Shown here: in pieces, positions 14,996 through 23,352 of the stretch
How the letters are laid out: each line of letters opens with the position of its first letter
Position numbering within the stretch: the first letter of the stretch is position 1
NCBI GenBank assembly: GCA_903951185.1
Contig: CAJBBC010000136.1
Location: 1 to 28,489 of the forward strand
Length of the DNA: 28,489 nt
DNA from: an uncultured Actinomycetes bacterium
GTDB taxonomy: Bacteria; Actinomycetota; Actinomycetes; S36-B12; UBA5976
Direction: 5' to 3'
The notes under the pieces: generated by a model
What the model was told of the DNA's origin: nothing
The model's database searches: none
The model's input: the letters and a program-made list of their open reading frames with translations, nothing else
Program-made: the position numbers and the translations under genes

Positions 14996-16477
14996 TTAAA
15001 TAATTGCAGCTTGGATTCGAGAAAGAGATCGAACTTTACCCAAAATCTCTAGAGACTCGAATAATGGCGGTGAAACACGGCGCCCGGTAACAGCTACTCG
15101 TACTGGTCCAAAAGCAACTTTTGGCTTTAGCCCAAGTCCATCAATAAGAGCAACGCGAAGCACTTCTTCAATGGCTTCTGCGCTCCAGGTGGATACGCCA
15201 TTTAGTGCGCTAAGTGCTTCGATTAATACCGGCTGCGCATCGGCAGTTAAAACTTTTGCAGATTCGTCCGGATCAATTTCAAATTCTGGCGAACCTGGGT
15301 TACCAGTGAATAGGAAACTCACCATATTTACCCCCTGGCGCAGAGTTTCCATCCGTTCTTGTATTAATGGAATTGCTTTGAGCAATACTTCAAGATCTGC
15401 TTCGGTCGGTTCCTGGCTAAATACCCCGTCTGAAATGAGAAATGGAATAAGTCGTTTTACTAAATCAGCATGGTCAAGGGTACGAATCCATTCAGCGTTA
15501 ATCGCAGTGCATTTTTTCAAATCAAATCTGGCTGGATTGGCATTAACCCGTGCGACATCAAAAACTTTAGCCATCTCTTCTTTTGAGAAGAATTCACGGT
15601 CATCTCCAAATGACCAACCAAGTAATGAGAGGTAATTTAGTAAACCTTCTGGTAAATAGCCCTCTTCGCGATACATTAACAAACTTGACTCTGGATCACG
15701 TTTAGAAAGTTTCTTATTTCCTTCACCCATTACGTAAGGCAGATGTCCGTAAAGCGGCCGCTCTCCTTTTGCAACACCAATAGCTTTAAGTGCGTCATAA
15801 AGTGCAAGCTGCCGTGGCGTACTACTTAGTAAATCTTCACCGCGCAAAACGTGGGTAACTTCCATCAAAACATCGTCAACCGGATTAACTAAGGTGTAGA
15901 GCGGTTCGCCAGTAGCACGCACAATTACATAATCAGGTACGTGTTCAGCTGCAAAAGTTACTTCGCCGCGAACTAGATCATCCCAAGTCCAATCAGTATC
16001 AGGCATTCGCATCCGAATAACAGGTGCCCGTCCTTCAGATTTATGTTTGGTTATTTGCTCAGGTGTTAAATCACGACACATTCCGTCATAGCCAGGTGTT
16101 TTGCTTTCAGCTCGAGCTTTTTCGCGTCGGTCTTCTAATTCTTCCGGTGAGCAGTAACAGTAGTAAGCCTTACCCGAATCAAGTAGCTTTTTAGCAATGT
16201 CGGCGTAGATGTCCATCCGCTGCGATTGACGATAAGGACTATGTGGGCCGCCAACTTCTGGACCTTCATCCCAATCCATACCTAGCCAGCGAAGTGAAGC
16301 TAGTAGATCCTGATACGACTGCTCACTATCCCGAGCAATATCTGTATCTTCAATTCGAAATATAAAAGTTCCACCAGTGTGGCGGGCGTAGGCCCAATTA
16401 AATAAAGCAGTACGAACCATGCCTACATGCGGATTGCCCGTTGGGGATGGGCAAAAACGAACTCGAACATTAGACAC
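14996..16477 (-). CDS. gltX: Glutamyl-tRNA synthetase
   Basis: Class I synthetase (493 aa) that charges tRNA-Glu. The HIGH-like motif is PHVG in PSPTGNPHVG (11-19) and the KLSKR loop is at 256-260. Cysteines at 108, 110 and 134 lie in the region where some GluRS bind zinc. Start is GTG with AGGAG 6 nt upstream; this site overlaps the FAH-family stop region (15-nt gap), so both are one transcript. Actinobacteria generally lack GlnRS and mischarge tRNA-Gln for GatCAB, so this enzyme is probably non-discriminating; that is inference from the group. Confidence 0.97.
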   Translation of the reverse strand: MSNVRVRFCPSPTGNPHVGMVRTALFNWAYARHTGGTFIFRIEDTDIARDSEQSYQDLLASLRWLGMDWDEGPEVGGPHSPYRQSQRMDIYADIAKKLLDSGKAYYCYCSPEELEDRREKARAESKTPGYDGMCRDLTPEQITKHKSEGRAPVIRMRMPDTDWTWDDLVRGEVTFAAEHVPDYVIVRATGEPLYTLVNPVDDVLMEVTHVLRGEDLLSSTPRQLALYDALKAIGVAKGERPLYGHLPYVMGEGNKKLSKRDPESSLLMYREEGYLPEGLLNYLSLLGWSFGDDREFFSKEEMAKVFDVARVNANPARFDLKKCTAINAEWIRTLDHADLVKRLIPFLISDGVFSQEPTEADLEVLLKAIPLIQERMETLRQGVNMVSFLFTGNPGSPEFEIDPDESAKVLTADAQPVLIEALSALNGVSTWSAEAIEEVLRVALIDGLGLKPKVAFGPVRVAVTGRRVSPPLFESLEILGKVRSLSRIQAAII

Positions 16478-16492
16478 GAATAACTCCTGAAG

Positions 16493-17257
16493 TTATTTCT
16501 TGATTACTGGATTGGAAAGTGTGCCAATCCCAGAAATAGTTACTTCAACAATATCGCCATTAACGATCGGCCCGACGCCAGCTGGAGTGCCAGTCAAAAT
16601 AACATCGCCTGGTAAAAGTGTCATAACAGTCGAGATCCAGGCAACCATTTCATGTGCAGTGCGGACCATTTCACTAGTATTTCCAGATTGACGTACTTGC
16701 CCATTAACTTCGCAAGTTAAATCTAAATTAGTTGGATCTAGTTCCGTTTCAATCCAAGGCCCAATTGGACAAAAAGTATCAAAACTCTTAGCCCTAGTCC
16801 ATTGCCCGTCACTATTTTGTAAATCTCGAGCTGTGACATCATTTGCGATGGTGTAACCCAAAATAACTTCACCTGCGCGACTAACATCTACGTTTTTACA
16901 TAAATGACTTATTACGACGGCTAACTCAACTTCATGATGCACATTAGTAGATTGAGTTGGCAACACGATTTGATCATTTTCACCAATTACGGTGGTGGAT
17001 GGTTTGATGAAAATAACTGGTTCGGCTGGAACTTCACCGCCCAATTCTTTAGCGTGGTCGGCATAATTCTTGCCAACACAAACAATTTTGCTTGGTAGTA
17101 CTGGGGAAAGTATTTTGACTTTCTCTAGGTCCAGATTGACGCCGGTGAATTCCAAATCAGAAAATGGATGACCTTTAATGATGTCAATACTTGTGCCATT
17201 AACGACCCCGAAAACTGGGCCAGCCACTTCTGGAATCGAAACTCTGGCAATACGCAT
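16493..17257 (-). CDS. Fumarylacetoacetate hydrolase (FAH) family protein
   Basis: A 254-aa FAH-fold protein; family members hydrolyse or decarboxylate 2-oxo acids such as acylpyruvates and oxaloacetate, with Mg2+. The metal ligands are visible: Glu109 and Glu111 in HHEVEL, and Asp140 in ANDVTARD. The core begins IVCVGKNYADHAKELG (58-73) and ends LLPGDVILTGTPAGVG. The order FAH-gltX next to leuC's regulator is conserved in Actinobacteria, so the function is probably housekeeping, perhaps removal of unstable oxo acids. The substrate is unknown. Its promoter contains a perfect 12-bp palindrome and the mRNA seems leaderless. Confidence 0.9.
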   Translation of the reverse strand: MRIARVSIPEVAGPVFGVVNGTSIDIIKGHPFSDLEFTGVNLDLEKVKILSPVLPSKIVCVGKNYADHAKELGGEVPAEPVIFIKPSTTVIGENDQIVLPTQSTNVHHEVELAVVISHLCKNVDVSRAGEVILGYTIANDVTARDLQNSDGQWTRAKSFDTFCPIGPWIETELDPTNLDLTCEVNGQVRQSGNTSEMVRTAHEMVAWISTVMTLLPGDVILTGTPAGVGPIVNGDIVEVTISGIGTLSNPVIKK

Positions 17258-17263
17258 TTCCCA

Positions 17264-17292
17264 AGAATACCAACGTTGGTGTTATTTGCGAA
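17264..17292 (-). promoter_or_regulatory. FAH-gltX promoter with 12-bp palindrome
   Basis: On the minus strand TTCGCA, 17 bp and TATTCT, which ends 6 nt before the ATG. The perfect palindrome ACCAACGTTGGT (17269-17280) lies in the spacer and touches the -10, an ideal repressor site. Confidence 0.55.
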
Positions 17293-17313
17293 TATACGAC
17301 TTAATGCTAAGAA

Positions 17314-18894
17314 TTATTTTGTAAGTAAACCGTAGTTAATCGCATCTTCAAGGGCTAGCCAAGATGCCGCAATCACATTTTCATGAACACCAACAGTTGT
17401 CCAGCGATGTTTACCTTCTGCTGTTTCAATTAGAACTCTTGTTACAGCGCCAGTTCCAGCGCCACCGTCCAAGATACGTACCTTGTAATCGACTAAGTCG
17501 AGTGATTCAAGTTGTGGGAATCTCTGGACTAGCGCACTTCTGAATGCATTGTCGAGAGCATTTACCGGACCATTGCCTTCACCAGTAGAAATAATTCGTT
17601 CGCCATTGACTAATAACTTAACGGTGGCTTCACTTGTGACTTGGCCATCTTCACGTTGTTCAGTTGTGGTACGCCATGATTCAACCGAAAACTTCTTGTA
17701 GCCGTCGCCATTTAATGCATTTTGCAGGAGCAATTCAAATGATGCGTCGGCAGCCTCAAATGACCAACCTTTAGCTTCCAGACTTTTTACAACGTCTACA
17801 ACTTTATTAATTGCATCCGGATTATTTGCTAGATCGTATCCAAGTTCGCGGCCTTTTAGTTCTACCGAAGCACGGCCAGCCATTTCAGTAACTAATACAC
17901 GCATATCGTTGCCCACTAAAGTGGCGTCAATATGGTTATACAAATCGTAATTAACTTTTAACGCGCTTGCATGTAAGCCAGCTTTGTGCGCAAAAGATGA
18001 AACACCTGCATATGGTTGATGGGTATTTGGTGGCAAGTTTGCTATTTCTGCAATTGCGTGTGAAACCCGAAGAGTTTCACGAAGTGCACCTTGAGGCAAG
18101 ACTTGCTTACCTAACTTCAATTCGATATTTGGCACAACTACAAATAGATCCGCATTCCCAGTGCGCTCGCCGTATCCGTTTGCAGTGCACTGAACGTGAG
18201 TTGCACCTGCTTCGATAGCCGCAATTGAGTTAGCAATTGCGCAGCCGGTGTCATCCTGACAATGAATACCTATTCGTGCGCCAGTGCGATTTATTACCTC
18301 TGCAACAATTTCGGAAATCCCAGATGGCAGCATGCCACCATTTGTGTCACAAAGTACTGCAACATCAGCGCCAGCTTGAACTGCTGCTTTAACTGCTTCG
18401 ACTCCATAATTTGAATCGTGTTTGTACCCATCAAAGAAATGCTCAAAATCAACAAATACTCGGCGACCTACGCCAGTTAAGTATGAAACTGTTTCTGAAA
18501 TCATTGCTAAATTTTCAGCGCCGGTTGTTTTAAGTGCCTGCTCAACATGCCAAATATCACTTTTAGCAACCAAAGTTATAACTGGAGCTTTTGAATCAAC
18601 AAGCGCTTTTACTTGTGGATCCTCATCCGCTTTTATCCCCGCTTTTCGAGTGGCCCCAAAAGCAACTAATTTTGCAGTCTTAAGTTCAACTTCGCCGGCT
18701 GCCATTCGAGCAAAAAATTCAGTGTCTTTAGGTAATGCACCAGGCCAGCCACCCTCAATGAAAGCAACGCCATAGCCATCAAGGAGTTTGGCAATCGTTA
18801 ACTTATCTTCAACTGAATATGAAATGCCTTCACGTTGGGCGCCATCGCGAAGTGTCGTGTCATAAACATGAAAAGCATCGTCCAGTTTGGTCAT
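17314..18894 (-). CDS. cimA: Citramalate synthase
   Basis: Condenses acetyl-CoA with pyruvate to (R)-citramalate, giving 2-oxobutyrate for isoleucine without threonine deaminase. At 526 aa with an N-terminal YDTTLRDGAQREG (11-23), an IEGGWPGALPKDTEFF segment, the GYGERTGNAD motif and a C-terminal LeuA-type dimer/regulatory domain, it matches the long citramalate synthase subfamily and not 2-isopropylmalate synthase. The metal-binding HxH site of LeuA relatives reads HCQDD here, so the second His is replaced. It begins 3 nt after the ilvE stop and is the last gene of leuB-ilvE-cimA. Confidence 0.9.
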   Translation of the reverse strand: MTKLDDAFHVYDTTLRDGAQREGISYSVEDKLTIAKLLDGYGVAFIEGGWPGALPKDTEFFARMAAGEVELKTAKLVAFGATRKAGIKADEDPQVKALVDSKAPVITLVAKSDIWHVEQALKTTGAENLAMISETVSYLTGVGRRVFVDFEHFFDGYKHDSNYGVEAVKAAVQAGADVAVLCDTNGGMLPSGISEIVAEVINRTGARIGIHCQDDTGCAIANSIAAIEAGATHVQCTANGYGERTGNADLFVVVPNIELKLGKQVLPQGALRETLRVSHAIAEIANLPPNTHQPYAGVSSFAHKAGLHASALKVNYDLYNHIDATLVGNDMRVLVTEMAGRASVELKGRELGYDLANNPDAINKVVDVVKSLEAKGWSFEAADASFELLLQNALNGDGYKKFSVESWRTTTEQREDGQVTSEATVKLLVNGERIISTGEGNGPVNALDNAFRSALVQRFPQLESLDLVDYKVRILDGGAGTGAVTRVLIETAEGKHRWTTVGVHENVIAASWLALEDAINYGLLTK

Positions 18895-18897
18895 TTA

Positions 18898-20088
18898 CTA
18901 AACCAACCTGTGCATCCAGTTATGGTGATCCACTGCTCGCCCAGTTTGAATATCAACTAATGCTTGGCGTAATTTCATTGTTATTTCGCCTGGAGTGCCA
19001 TCACCAATAGTCCAAGTACCAAAGTCTTTACTATCTACTTGCCCAACCGGTGTTATAACGGCCGCAGTTCCACAGGCAAATGATTCAGTTATTTCACCGG
19101 AGGCACAACCCTCACGCCATTGATCAACTGTGATTTTTACTTCTTCAACTTGGTAGCCGAGATCAGCAGCCAAGGTTAATAAAGAATCCCGAGTCACACC
19201 AGGTAGTAAAGTTCCGGTTAGTTTTGGGGTAACTATTTTGGCTTGGGCGCCTTTGCCATAAACGAAGAATAAGTTCATGCCACCCATTTCTTCGATGTAC
19301 TTACGTTCGTTTGCATCAATCCAAACAACTTGGTCGCAGCCTTGTGCAGCAGCTTCTGATTGAGCTAACAAACTTGCGGCATAATTTCCAGCACATTTTG
19401 CTTCGCCAGTTCCGCCTGGTGCAGCTCGGACAAACTCACCAGAAATCCAAACTTTTACTGGTGAGACACCATTTGCAAAATACGAACCGACCGGCGATCC
19501 CATTAATACATAAGTAACGTGATCTGAAGGTTTAACGCCGAGGGCGGGTTCGCTACCAAATTCAAGTGGACGTAAATAAAAAGCTTGATCGGGTTCACTG
19601 GAAACCCAAGCTTGATCAGCTTGAACTAAAACTTCAAGAGCGCCGATAAATAGATCAGTCGGCACCGGCGGTAGAGCTAAGCGATAAGCCGAACGTTGAA
19701 AGCGAAGCGCATTTGCTTCCGGGCGGAATGTGTAAATTCCACCATCTGGGTGTCGATAAGCCTTAAGTCCTTCGAAAATCGATTGGCCATAATGCAGCGC
19801 ATTTATTGAAAGTCCGCCTGCACTTGCATCAGCCGCAACCAACTCAGCCGGCTGCCACCCCTGACCTTTAAGCCAAGTGGCTCTAACTACATGGTCGGAA
19901 AAAAACTTACCAAAACCTGGCGCTGCCAGAATTTCTTCTCGTTGTTCTTTAGTGGCTGGATGATCACTTGGAGTACGCTTTATTTTTTGCGCCGCGCTCT
20001 GCCGAGAAGTTGGCGGATATAGAGGTGATCCGGACGCCACAACTTGGGCGGCCGATACAGCTAAGTCTTGATTAACTACCTGCGTCAT
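18898..20088 (-). CDS. ilvE: Branched-chain amino-acid aminotransferase
   Basis: PLP fold-type IV enzyme making leucine, isoleucine and valine from their 2-oxo acids and glutamate. LHYGQSIFEGLKAY (98-111) and the cofactor lysine Lys231 in GGTGEAKCAGNYAAS mark the BCAT-II subgroup. At 396 aa it carries about 30 more N-terminal residues than usual (low-complexity, polar); the ATG at 20088 has an AGAGG site, so the extension may be real. It lies 12 nt after leuB and 3 nt before cimA, matching a shared branched-chain operon. Confidence 0.95.
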   Translation of the reverse strand: MTQVVNQDLAVSAAQVVASGSPLYPPTSRQSAAQKIKRTPSDHPATKEQREEILAAPGFGKFFSDHVVRATWLKGQGWQPAELVAADASAGGLSINALHYGQSIFEGLKAYRHPDGGIYTFRPEANALRFQRSAYRLALPPVPTDLFIGALEVLVQADQAWVSSEPDQAFYLRPLEFGSEPALGVKPSDHVTYVLMGSPVGSYFANGVSPVKVWISGEFVRAAPGGTGEAKCAGNYAASLLAQSEAAAQGCDQVVWIDANERKYIEEMGGMNLFFVYGKGAQAKIVTPKLTGTLLPGVTRDSLLTLAADLGYQVEEVKITVDQWREGCASGEITESFACGTAAVITPVGQVDSKDFGTWTIGDGTPGEITMKLRQALVDIQTGRAVDHHNWMHRLV

Positions 20089-20100
20089 ACTTACCTCTAG

Positions 20101-21144
20101 TTACTTCGCAACTGCGGTTGCAATTGCATCGCCAATTTGAGCGGTTGAGCGGTTATTGGTTCGAGTGGCCAAATCTTTTGCCACTGCATTTTCAACTTGT
20201 TTTGCAGCTGCATGTTCACCTAAGTGATCCAAAAGCATCACAATACTTAAAATCGTCGCCGTCGGATCAGCTTTACCTTGTCCAGCAATATCCGGAGCGC
20301 TGCCGTGCACTGGTTCGAACATACTTGGATTAGTTCGACTTGGATCAATGTTGCCACTTGCGGCTAATCCGATTCCGCCAGCTATAGCTGCGCCAATATC
20401 AGTCAAAATATCACCAAACAAATTATCAGTGACAACTACGTCGAAACGCTCAGGCGCAGTTAAGAAAAACATACTTGCAGCATCAACATGACAGTAGTCT
20501 GTTTCAATTTTTGGAAATTCTTTAGCTACATCAGCAAATGCACGCGCCCAGACATCACCGGCATAAACCAGCACATTAGTTTTGTGTACCAGCGTCACTT
20601 TTTCGCGACGGTTAGTCGCGCGTTCGAACGCATCTCGAATAATTCGTTCAGCACCAAACCGAGTATTAATACTTACTTCAGTAGCTACTTCATGTGGCGT
20701 ATTTTTGCGCAGGAATCCACCTGCTCCAACGTATGGTCCCTCAGTACCTTCACGACAAACGATGAAGTCAATTTCTTTTGGACCTTTACCAACAATTGGT
20801 GAAGTGACCCCTTCAAATAACTTAACTGGACGCAAATTTACGTGGTGATCTAATTGGAAACGCAGTGGTAAAAGTACGCCGCGCTCTAGAATTCCTGGTG
20901 ATACTGAAGGATCACCGATTGCCCCAAGCAAAATTGCGTCTTGCTTCTTTAACTCGGTAACGACACTTGCTGGCAGCGTTTCGCCGGTTGCGTTATATCT
21001 TTTCGCGCCTAGGTCGTAATCGGTAGTAGAAATTTTCAAACCAGCGCTAGACGCAACTGCATTGAGCACTTTTAGGCCTTCAGCCACTACTTCGGTGCCA
21101 ATACCGTCTCCGGCAATTACTGCTAGTTTTATCTCTTTTGCCAT
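20101..21144 (-). CDS. leuB: 3-isopropylmalate dehydrogenase
   Basis: NAD-dependent oxidative decarboxylation of 3-isopropylmalate in leucine synthesis. From ATG 21144 the protein is 347 aa and opens MAKEIKLAVIAGDGIGTEV, the proper LeuB N-terminus. An upstream in-frame ATG would add 20 unrelated residues and run past the -10, so I reject it. VVTDNLFGDILTDIGAAIAG and FEPVHGSAPDIAGQG are the Mg-isocitrate-type active-site and NAD-binding motifs. TACCCT ends 6 nt before the ATG and no Shine-Dalgarno is visible, suggesting a leaderless mRNA. First gene of leuB-ilvE-cimA, divergent from leuA. Confidence 0.96.
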   Translation of the reverse strand: MAKEIKLAVIAGDGIGTEVVAEGLKVLNAVASSAGLKISTTDYDLGAKRYNATGETLPASVVTELKKQDAILLGAIGDPSVSPGILERGVLLPLRFQLDHHVNLRPVKLFEGVTSPIVGKGPKEIDFIVCREGTEGPYVGAGGFLRKNTPHEVATEVSINTRFGAERIIRDAFERATNRREKVTLVHKTNVLVYAGDVWARAFADVAKEFPKIETDYCHVDAASMFFLTAPERFDVVVTDNLFGDILTDIGAAIAGGIGLAASGNIDPSRTNPSMFEPVHGSAPDIAGQGKADPTATILSIVMLLDHLGEHAAAKQVENAVAKDLATRTNNRSTAQIGDAIATAVAK

Positions 21145-21150
21145 GGCTAA

Positions 21151-21194
21151 AGGGTATCGGCGATTTAACAAACATGGAAAATTGCAGATAGGCT
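21151..21194. promoter_or_regulatory. Overlapping divergent promoters of leuB and leuA
   Basis: Minus strand: TTTCCA (21180-21175), 18 bp, TACCCT (21156-21151) for leuB. Plus strand: TTAACA (21165-21170), 18 bp, TAGGCT (21189-21194) for leuA. The two elements interlock, so polymerase binding at one would hinder the other and a single regulator could control both. Confidence 0.6.
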
Positions 21195-21203
21195 TTAGCC
21201 ACA

Positions 21204-21260
21204 ATGTACGTAACTAAAGTGCGCGTGAGCCTGCTACTTCGCAGCCGCAACGAGGCCTAA
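21204..21260 (+). CDS. leuA leader peptide (regulatory)
   Basis: An 18-codon ORF, MYVTKVRVSLLLRSRNEA, with three consecutive leucine codons (CTG CTA CTT at 21231-21239). The ATG lies 9 nt after the predicted -10, so it would be translated from the very start of the leuA transcript. Its last codons and stop lie in the 5' arm of the downstream hairpin, the geometry of ribosome-mediated attenuation by leucine supply. Leader-peptide attenuation of leuA has been proposed in Actinobacteria; the details here are inferred from this sequence. Confidence 0.8.
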   Translation: MYVTKVRVSLLLRSRNEA

Positions 21261-21282
21261 TCCTCCGGCCTTCTCGTTGCGG
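21245..21282 (+). promoter_or_regulatory. leuA attenuator hairpin
   Basis: Arms CCGCAACGAG (21245-21254) and CTCGTTGCGG (21273-21282) pair perfectly, with an inner GCC/GGC pairing, in otherwise AT-rich DNA. A ribosome stalled on the Leu codons would cover part of the 5' arm and prevent folding. The T-run after it is weak (TGTTTCGG). No convincing classical antiterminator was found, so direct occlusion is the simplest model. Confidence 0.75.
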
Positions 21283-21360
21283 TGTTTCGGCTTGCTGGAT
21301 ACCAACTGATCAGGCTTTACTTCCATACTTTCGTACACTAAAAACTTCGGAGAGATCCAA

Positions 21361-23100
21361 ATGAACAAATATGAAGACCGCAATAGCCAGAAACCGTCAG
21401 GTATGCCATTTAGTCGCTACCAGGCTTTTGCACCAATTGATTTACCGGACCGAAGCTGGCCGACCAAGGTTATTACCAAAGCACCGCGCTGGTGTGCTGT
21501 TGATTTACGAGATGGGAACCAAGCACTGATTGATCCGATGACGCCCGATCGCAAGCGTCGAATGTTTGAATTACTTGTAAAAATGGGTTACAAAGAAATT
21601 GAAGTCGGTTTTCCATCGGCAAGCCAGACTGATTTTGATTTTGTTCGCATGCTGATTGAAGAGAAATTAATTCCTGACGATGTTGTAATTCAAGTTTTAA
21701 CCCAAGCTCGGGAACATCTAATTGAGCGCACTTTTGAGGCAATCGATGGCGCCCCGCAAGCAATTGTGCATCTTTATAACTCAACTTCTACCCTGCAGCG
21801 TCGAGTTGTTTTTGATCTTGATAAAGATGGAATTAAGGAAATTGCCGTACGCGGTGCTGAACTTTGCCTTAAGTATGCCGAGCAAATCCAGAATAAAACT
21901 GAGATTTACTACGAATACTCACCTGAATCCTTTACTGGTACTGAGCTCGATTACGCAATTGAAGTAATAAATGCAGTTAATGATGTTTGGAAACCAACGC
22001 CTGATCGAAAAGTAATTATTAATTTACCGGCCACTGTTGAAATGGCTACCCCAAATATTTATGCAGACAGTATCGAATATATGTGTCGTAAATTGCGAAA
22101 CCGTGATTCGTTAGTCATTTCTCTGCACCCACATAATGATCGTGGTACCGGAGTTGCCGCAGCTGAACTTGGTTATATGGCTGGCGCCGATCGGATTGAA
22201 GGTTGTTTATTTGGTAATGGCGAACGAACTGGCAACGTTTGTTTAGTGACTCTTGGGATGAATCTATTTAGCCAAGGTATTGATCCAGAGATTAACTTCA
22301 GCGATATTGATGATATTCGTCGAACTGTTGAGTATTGCAATCAACTTTCAGTTCCAGAGCGGTATCCATATGGCGGAGATCTTGTCTTTACCGCTTTCTC
22401 TGGCTCACATCAAGATGCAATTAACAAAGGTCTAGCAGTTATGAAAAAGGATGCTGATGCTGCTGGTACCCACGTTGATAAATTTGCTTGGTCAGTACCT
22501 TATTTGCCGATTGATCCAAAGGATGTGGGGCGTAGTTACGAAGCTGTCATCCGCGTAAATTCACAGTCCGGTAAAGGCGGTGTGGCGTACATAATGCGCA
22601 CTGAAAATAAATTGGAATTACCACGTCGACTACAAATTGAATTTAGCCAAGTTATCCAACAGCACACTGATGAAGAAGGTGGCGAAGTTAGCCCAGCTGC
22701 AATGTGGGATATTTTCAAAGATGAGTACTTGCCGAATGCGGAAAATCCTTGGGGCCGATTTAAGTTAAAGACTGTGGCTGTGGATAGTGATGTTGAAGGC
22801 GACACTAAAGTTCGCGTTTCAATGGAAGATACTGCGAGTAAAACCGGAAGCATTGAAGTTGAAGGTTTGGGTAATGGTCCGATTGCGGCATTTGGTAATG
22901 CAATGTCACAAGTTGGAGTTGACGTAAAAGTTTTGGATTATCACGAACATGCTATGAGTAGCGGTGGTGATGCCCAGGCTGCTGCTTATTTAGAGTGCAC
23001 AGTTAATGGAAAAACACTTTGGGGTGTTGGTATTGATTCTTCAATAGTTACTTCGTCACTTAAAGCAGTTGTCTCTGCTGTTAATCGCGCACTTAAGTAA
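21361..23100 (+). CDS. leuA: 2-isopropylmalate synthase
   Basis: First committed step of leucine synthesis: acetyl-CoA plus 2-oxoisovalerate to 2-isopropylmalate. The 579-aa protein is the long type II actinobacterial form, starting near MPFSRYQAF...LPDRSWP. It has DLRDGNQALIDPM as the catalytic-barrel start, the intact metal site HPHNDRG (HxH), GNGERTGN, and a C-terminal regulatory domain where leucine feedback acts in relatives. GGAGAG precedes the ATG. It is transcribed from its own promoter through a leader peptide and attenuator. A six-unit 13-bp tandem repeat begins inside the final codons. Confidence 0.97.
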   Translation: MNKYEDRNSQKPSGMPFSRYQAFAPIDLPDRSWPTKVITKAPRWCAVDLRDGNQALIDPMTPDRKRRMFELLVKMGYKEIEVGFPSASQTDFDFVRMLIEEKLIPDDVVIQVLTQAREHLIERTFEAIDGAPQAIVHLYNSTSTLQRRVVFDLDKDGIKEIAVRGAELCLKYAEQIQNKTEIYYEYSPESFTGTELDYAIEVINAVNDVWKPTPDRKVIINLPATVEMATPNIYADSIEYMCRKLRNRDSLVISLHPHNDRGTGVAAAELGYMAGADRIEGCLFGNGERTGNVCLVTLGMNLFSQGIDPEINFSDIDDIRRTVEYCNQLSVPERYPYGGDLVFTAFSGSHQDAINKGLAVMKKDADAAGTHVDKFAWSVPYLPIDPKDVGRSYEAVIRVNSQSGKGGVAYIMRTENKLELPRRLQIEFSQVIQQHTDEEGGEVSPAAMWDIFKDEYLPNAENPWGRFKLKTVAVDSDVEGDTKVRVSMEDTASKTGSIEVEGLGNGPIAAFGNAMSQVGVDVKVLDYHEHAMSSGGDAQAAAYLECTVNGKTLWGVGIDSSIVTSSLKAVVSAVNRALK

Positions 23101-23172
23101 CAACCTGCAGTGACTACCTGCAGTGACTACCTGCAGTGACTACCTGCAGTAATAACCTGCAGTAACAACACG
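23096..23172 (+). repeat. 13-bp tandem repeat starting at the leuA stop codon
   Basis: Six head-to-tail units of AGTRAYWACCTGC: unit 1 (23096-23108) contains the leuA TAA, units 2-4 are identical AGTGACTACCTGC, unit 5 differs slightly, and unit 6 is degenerate at its end. Each unit junction recreates the palindrome CTGCAG, so neighbours can form 6-bp stems. There are no spacers, so it is not a CRISPR. Confidence 0.95.
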
Positions 23173-23199
23173 AATATCTAATAAAAATAAGTACATTTG

Positions 23200-23229
23200 T
23201 TGACCGCTTAGCAATTAGTGGGATAGATC
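23200..23229 (+). promoter_or_regulatory. Possible promoter of the NlpC/P60 gene
   Basis: TTGACC (23200-23205), 18 bp, TAGATC (23224-23229). It would give a leader of about 115 nt. I looked for a cyclic-di-AMP (ydaO-type) riboswitch, common upstream of actinobacterial cell-wall hydrolases, and saw none of its conserved blocks. Confidence 0.35.
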
Positions 23230-23352
23230 ACATTTTGGTAACTCAACCAAGAATAGGGGGTTTACGGCGTTTTGCTTTTAGGTTTTTAATTACTGCCCAA
23301 CGTATGGTCGAAATGGCTTCCGAACTTATCGACTGCAAAAGGGTTTATACGT

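Noticed and set aside
21145..21204. 20-codon extension of leuB
   Set aside because: It would include the promoter elements and has no LeuB similarity; ATG 21144 gives the normal start.
23096..23172. CRISPR array
   Set aside because: Units are 13 bp, contiguous, without spacers, and no cas gene is near.
23230..23352. Riboswitch (cyclic-di-AMP type) before the NlpC/P60 gene
   Set aside because: None of the conserved blocks of that riboswitch could be found; only a weak GTCGA/TCGAC stem is present.
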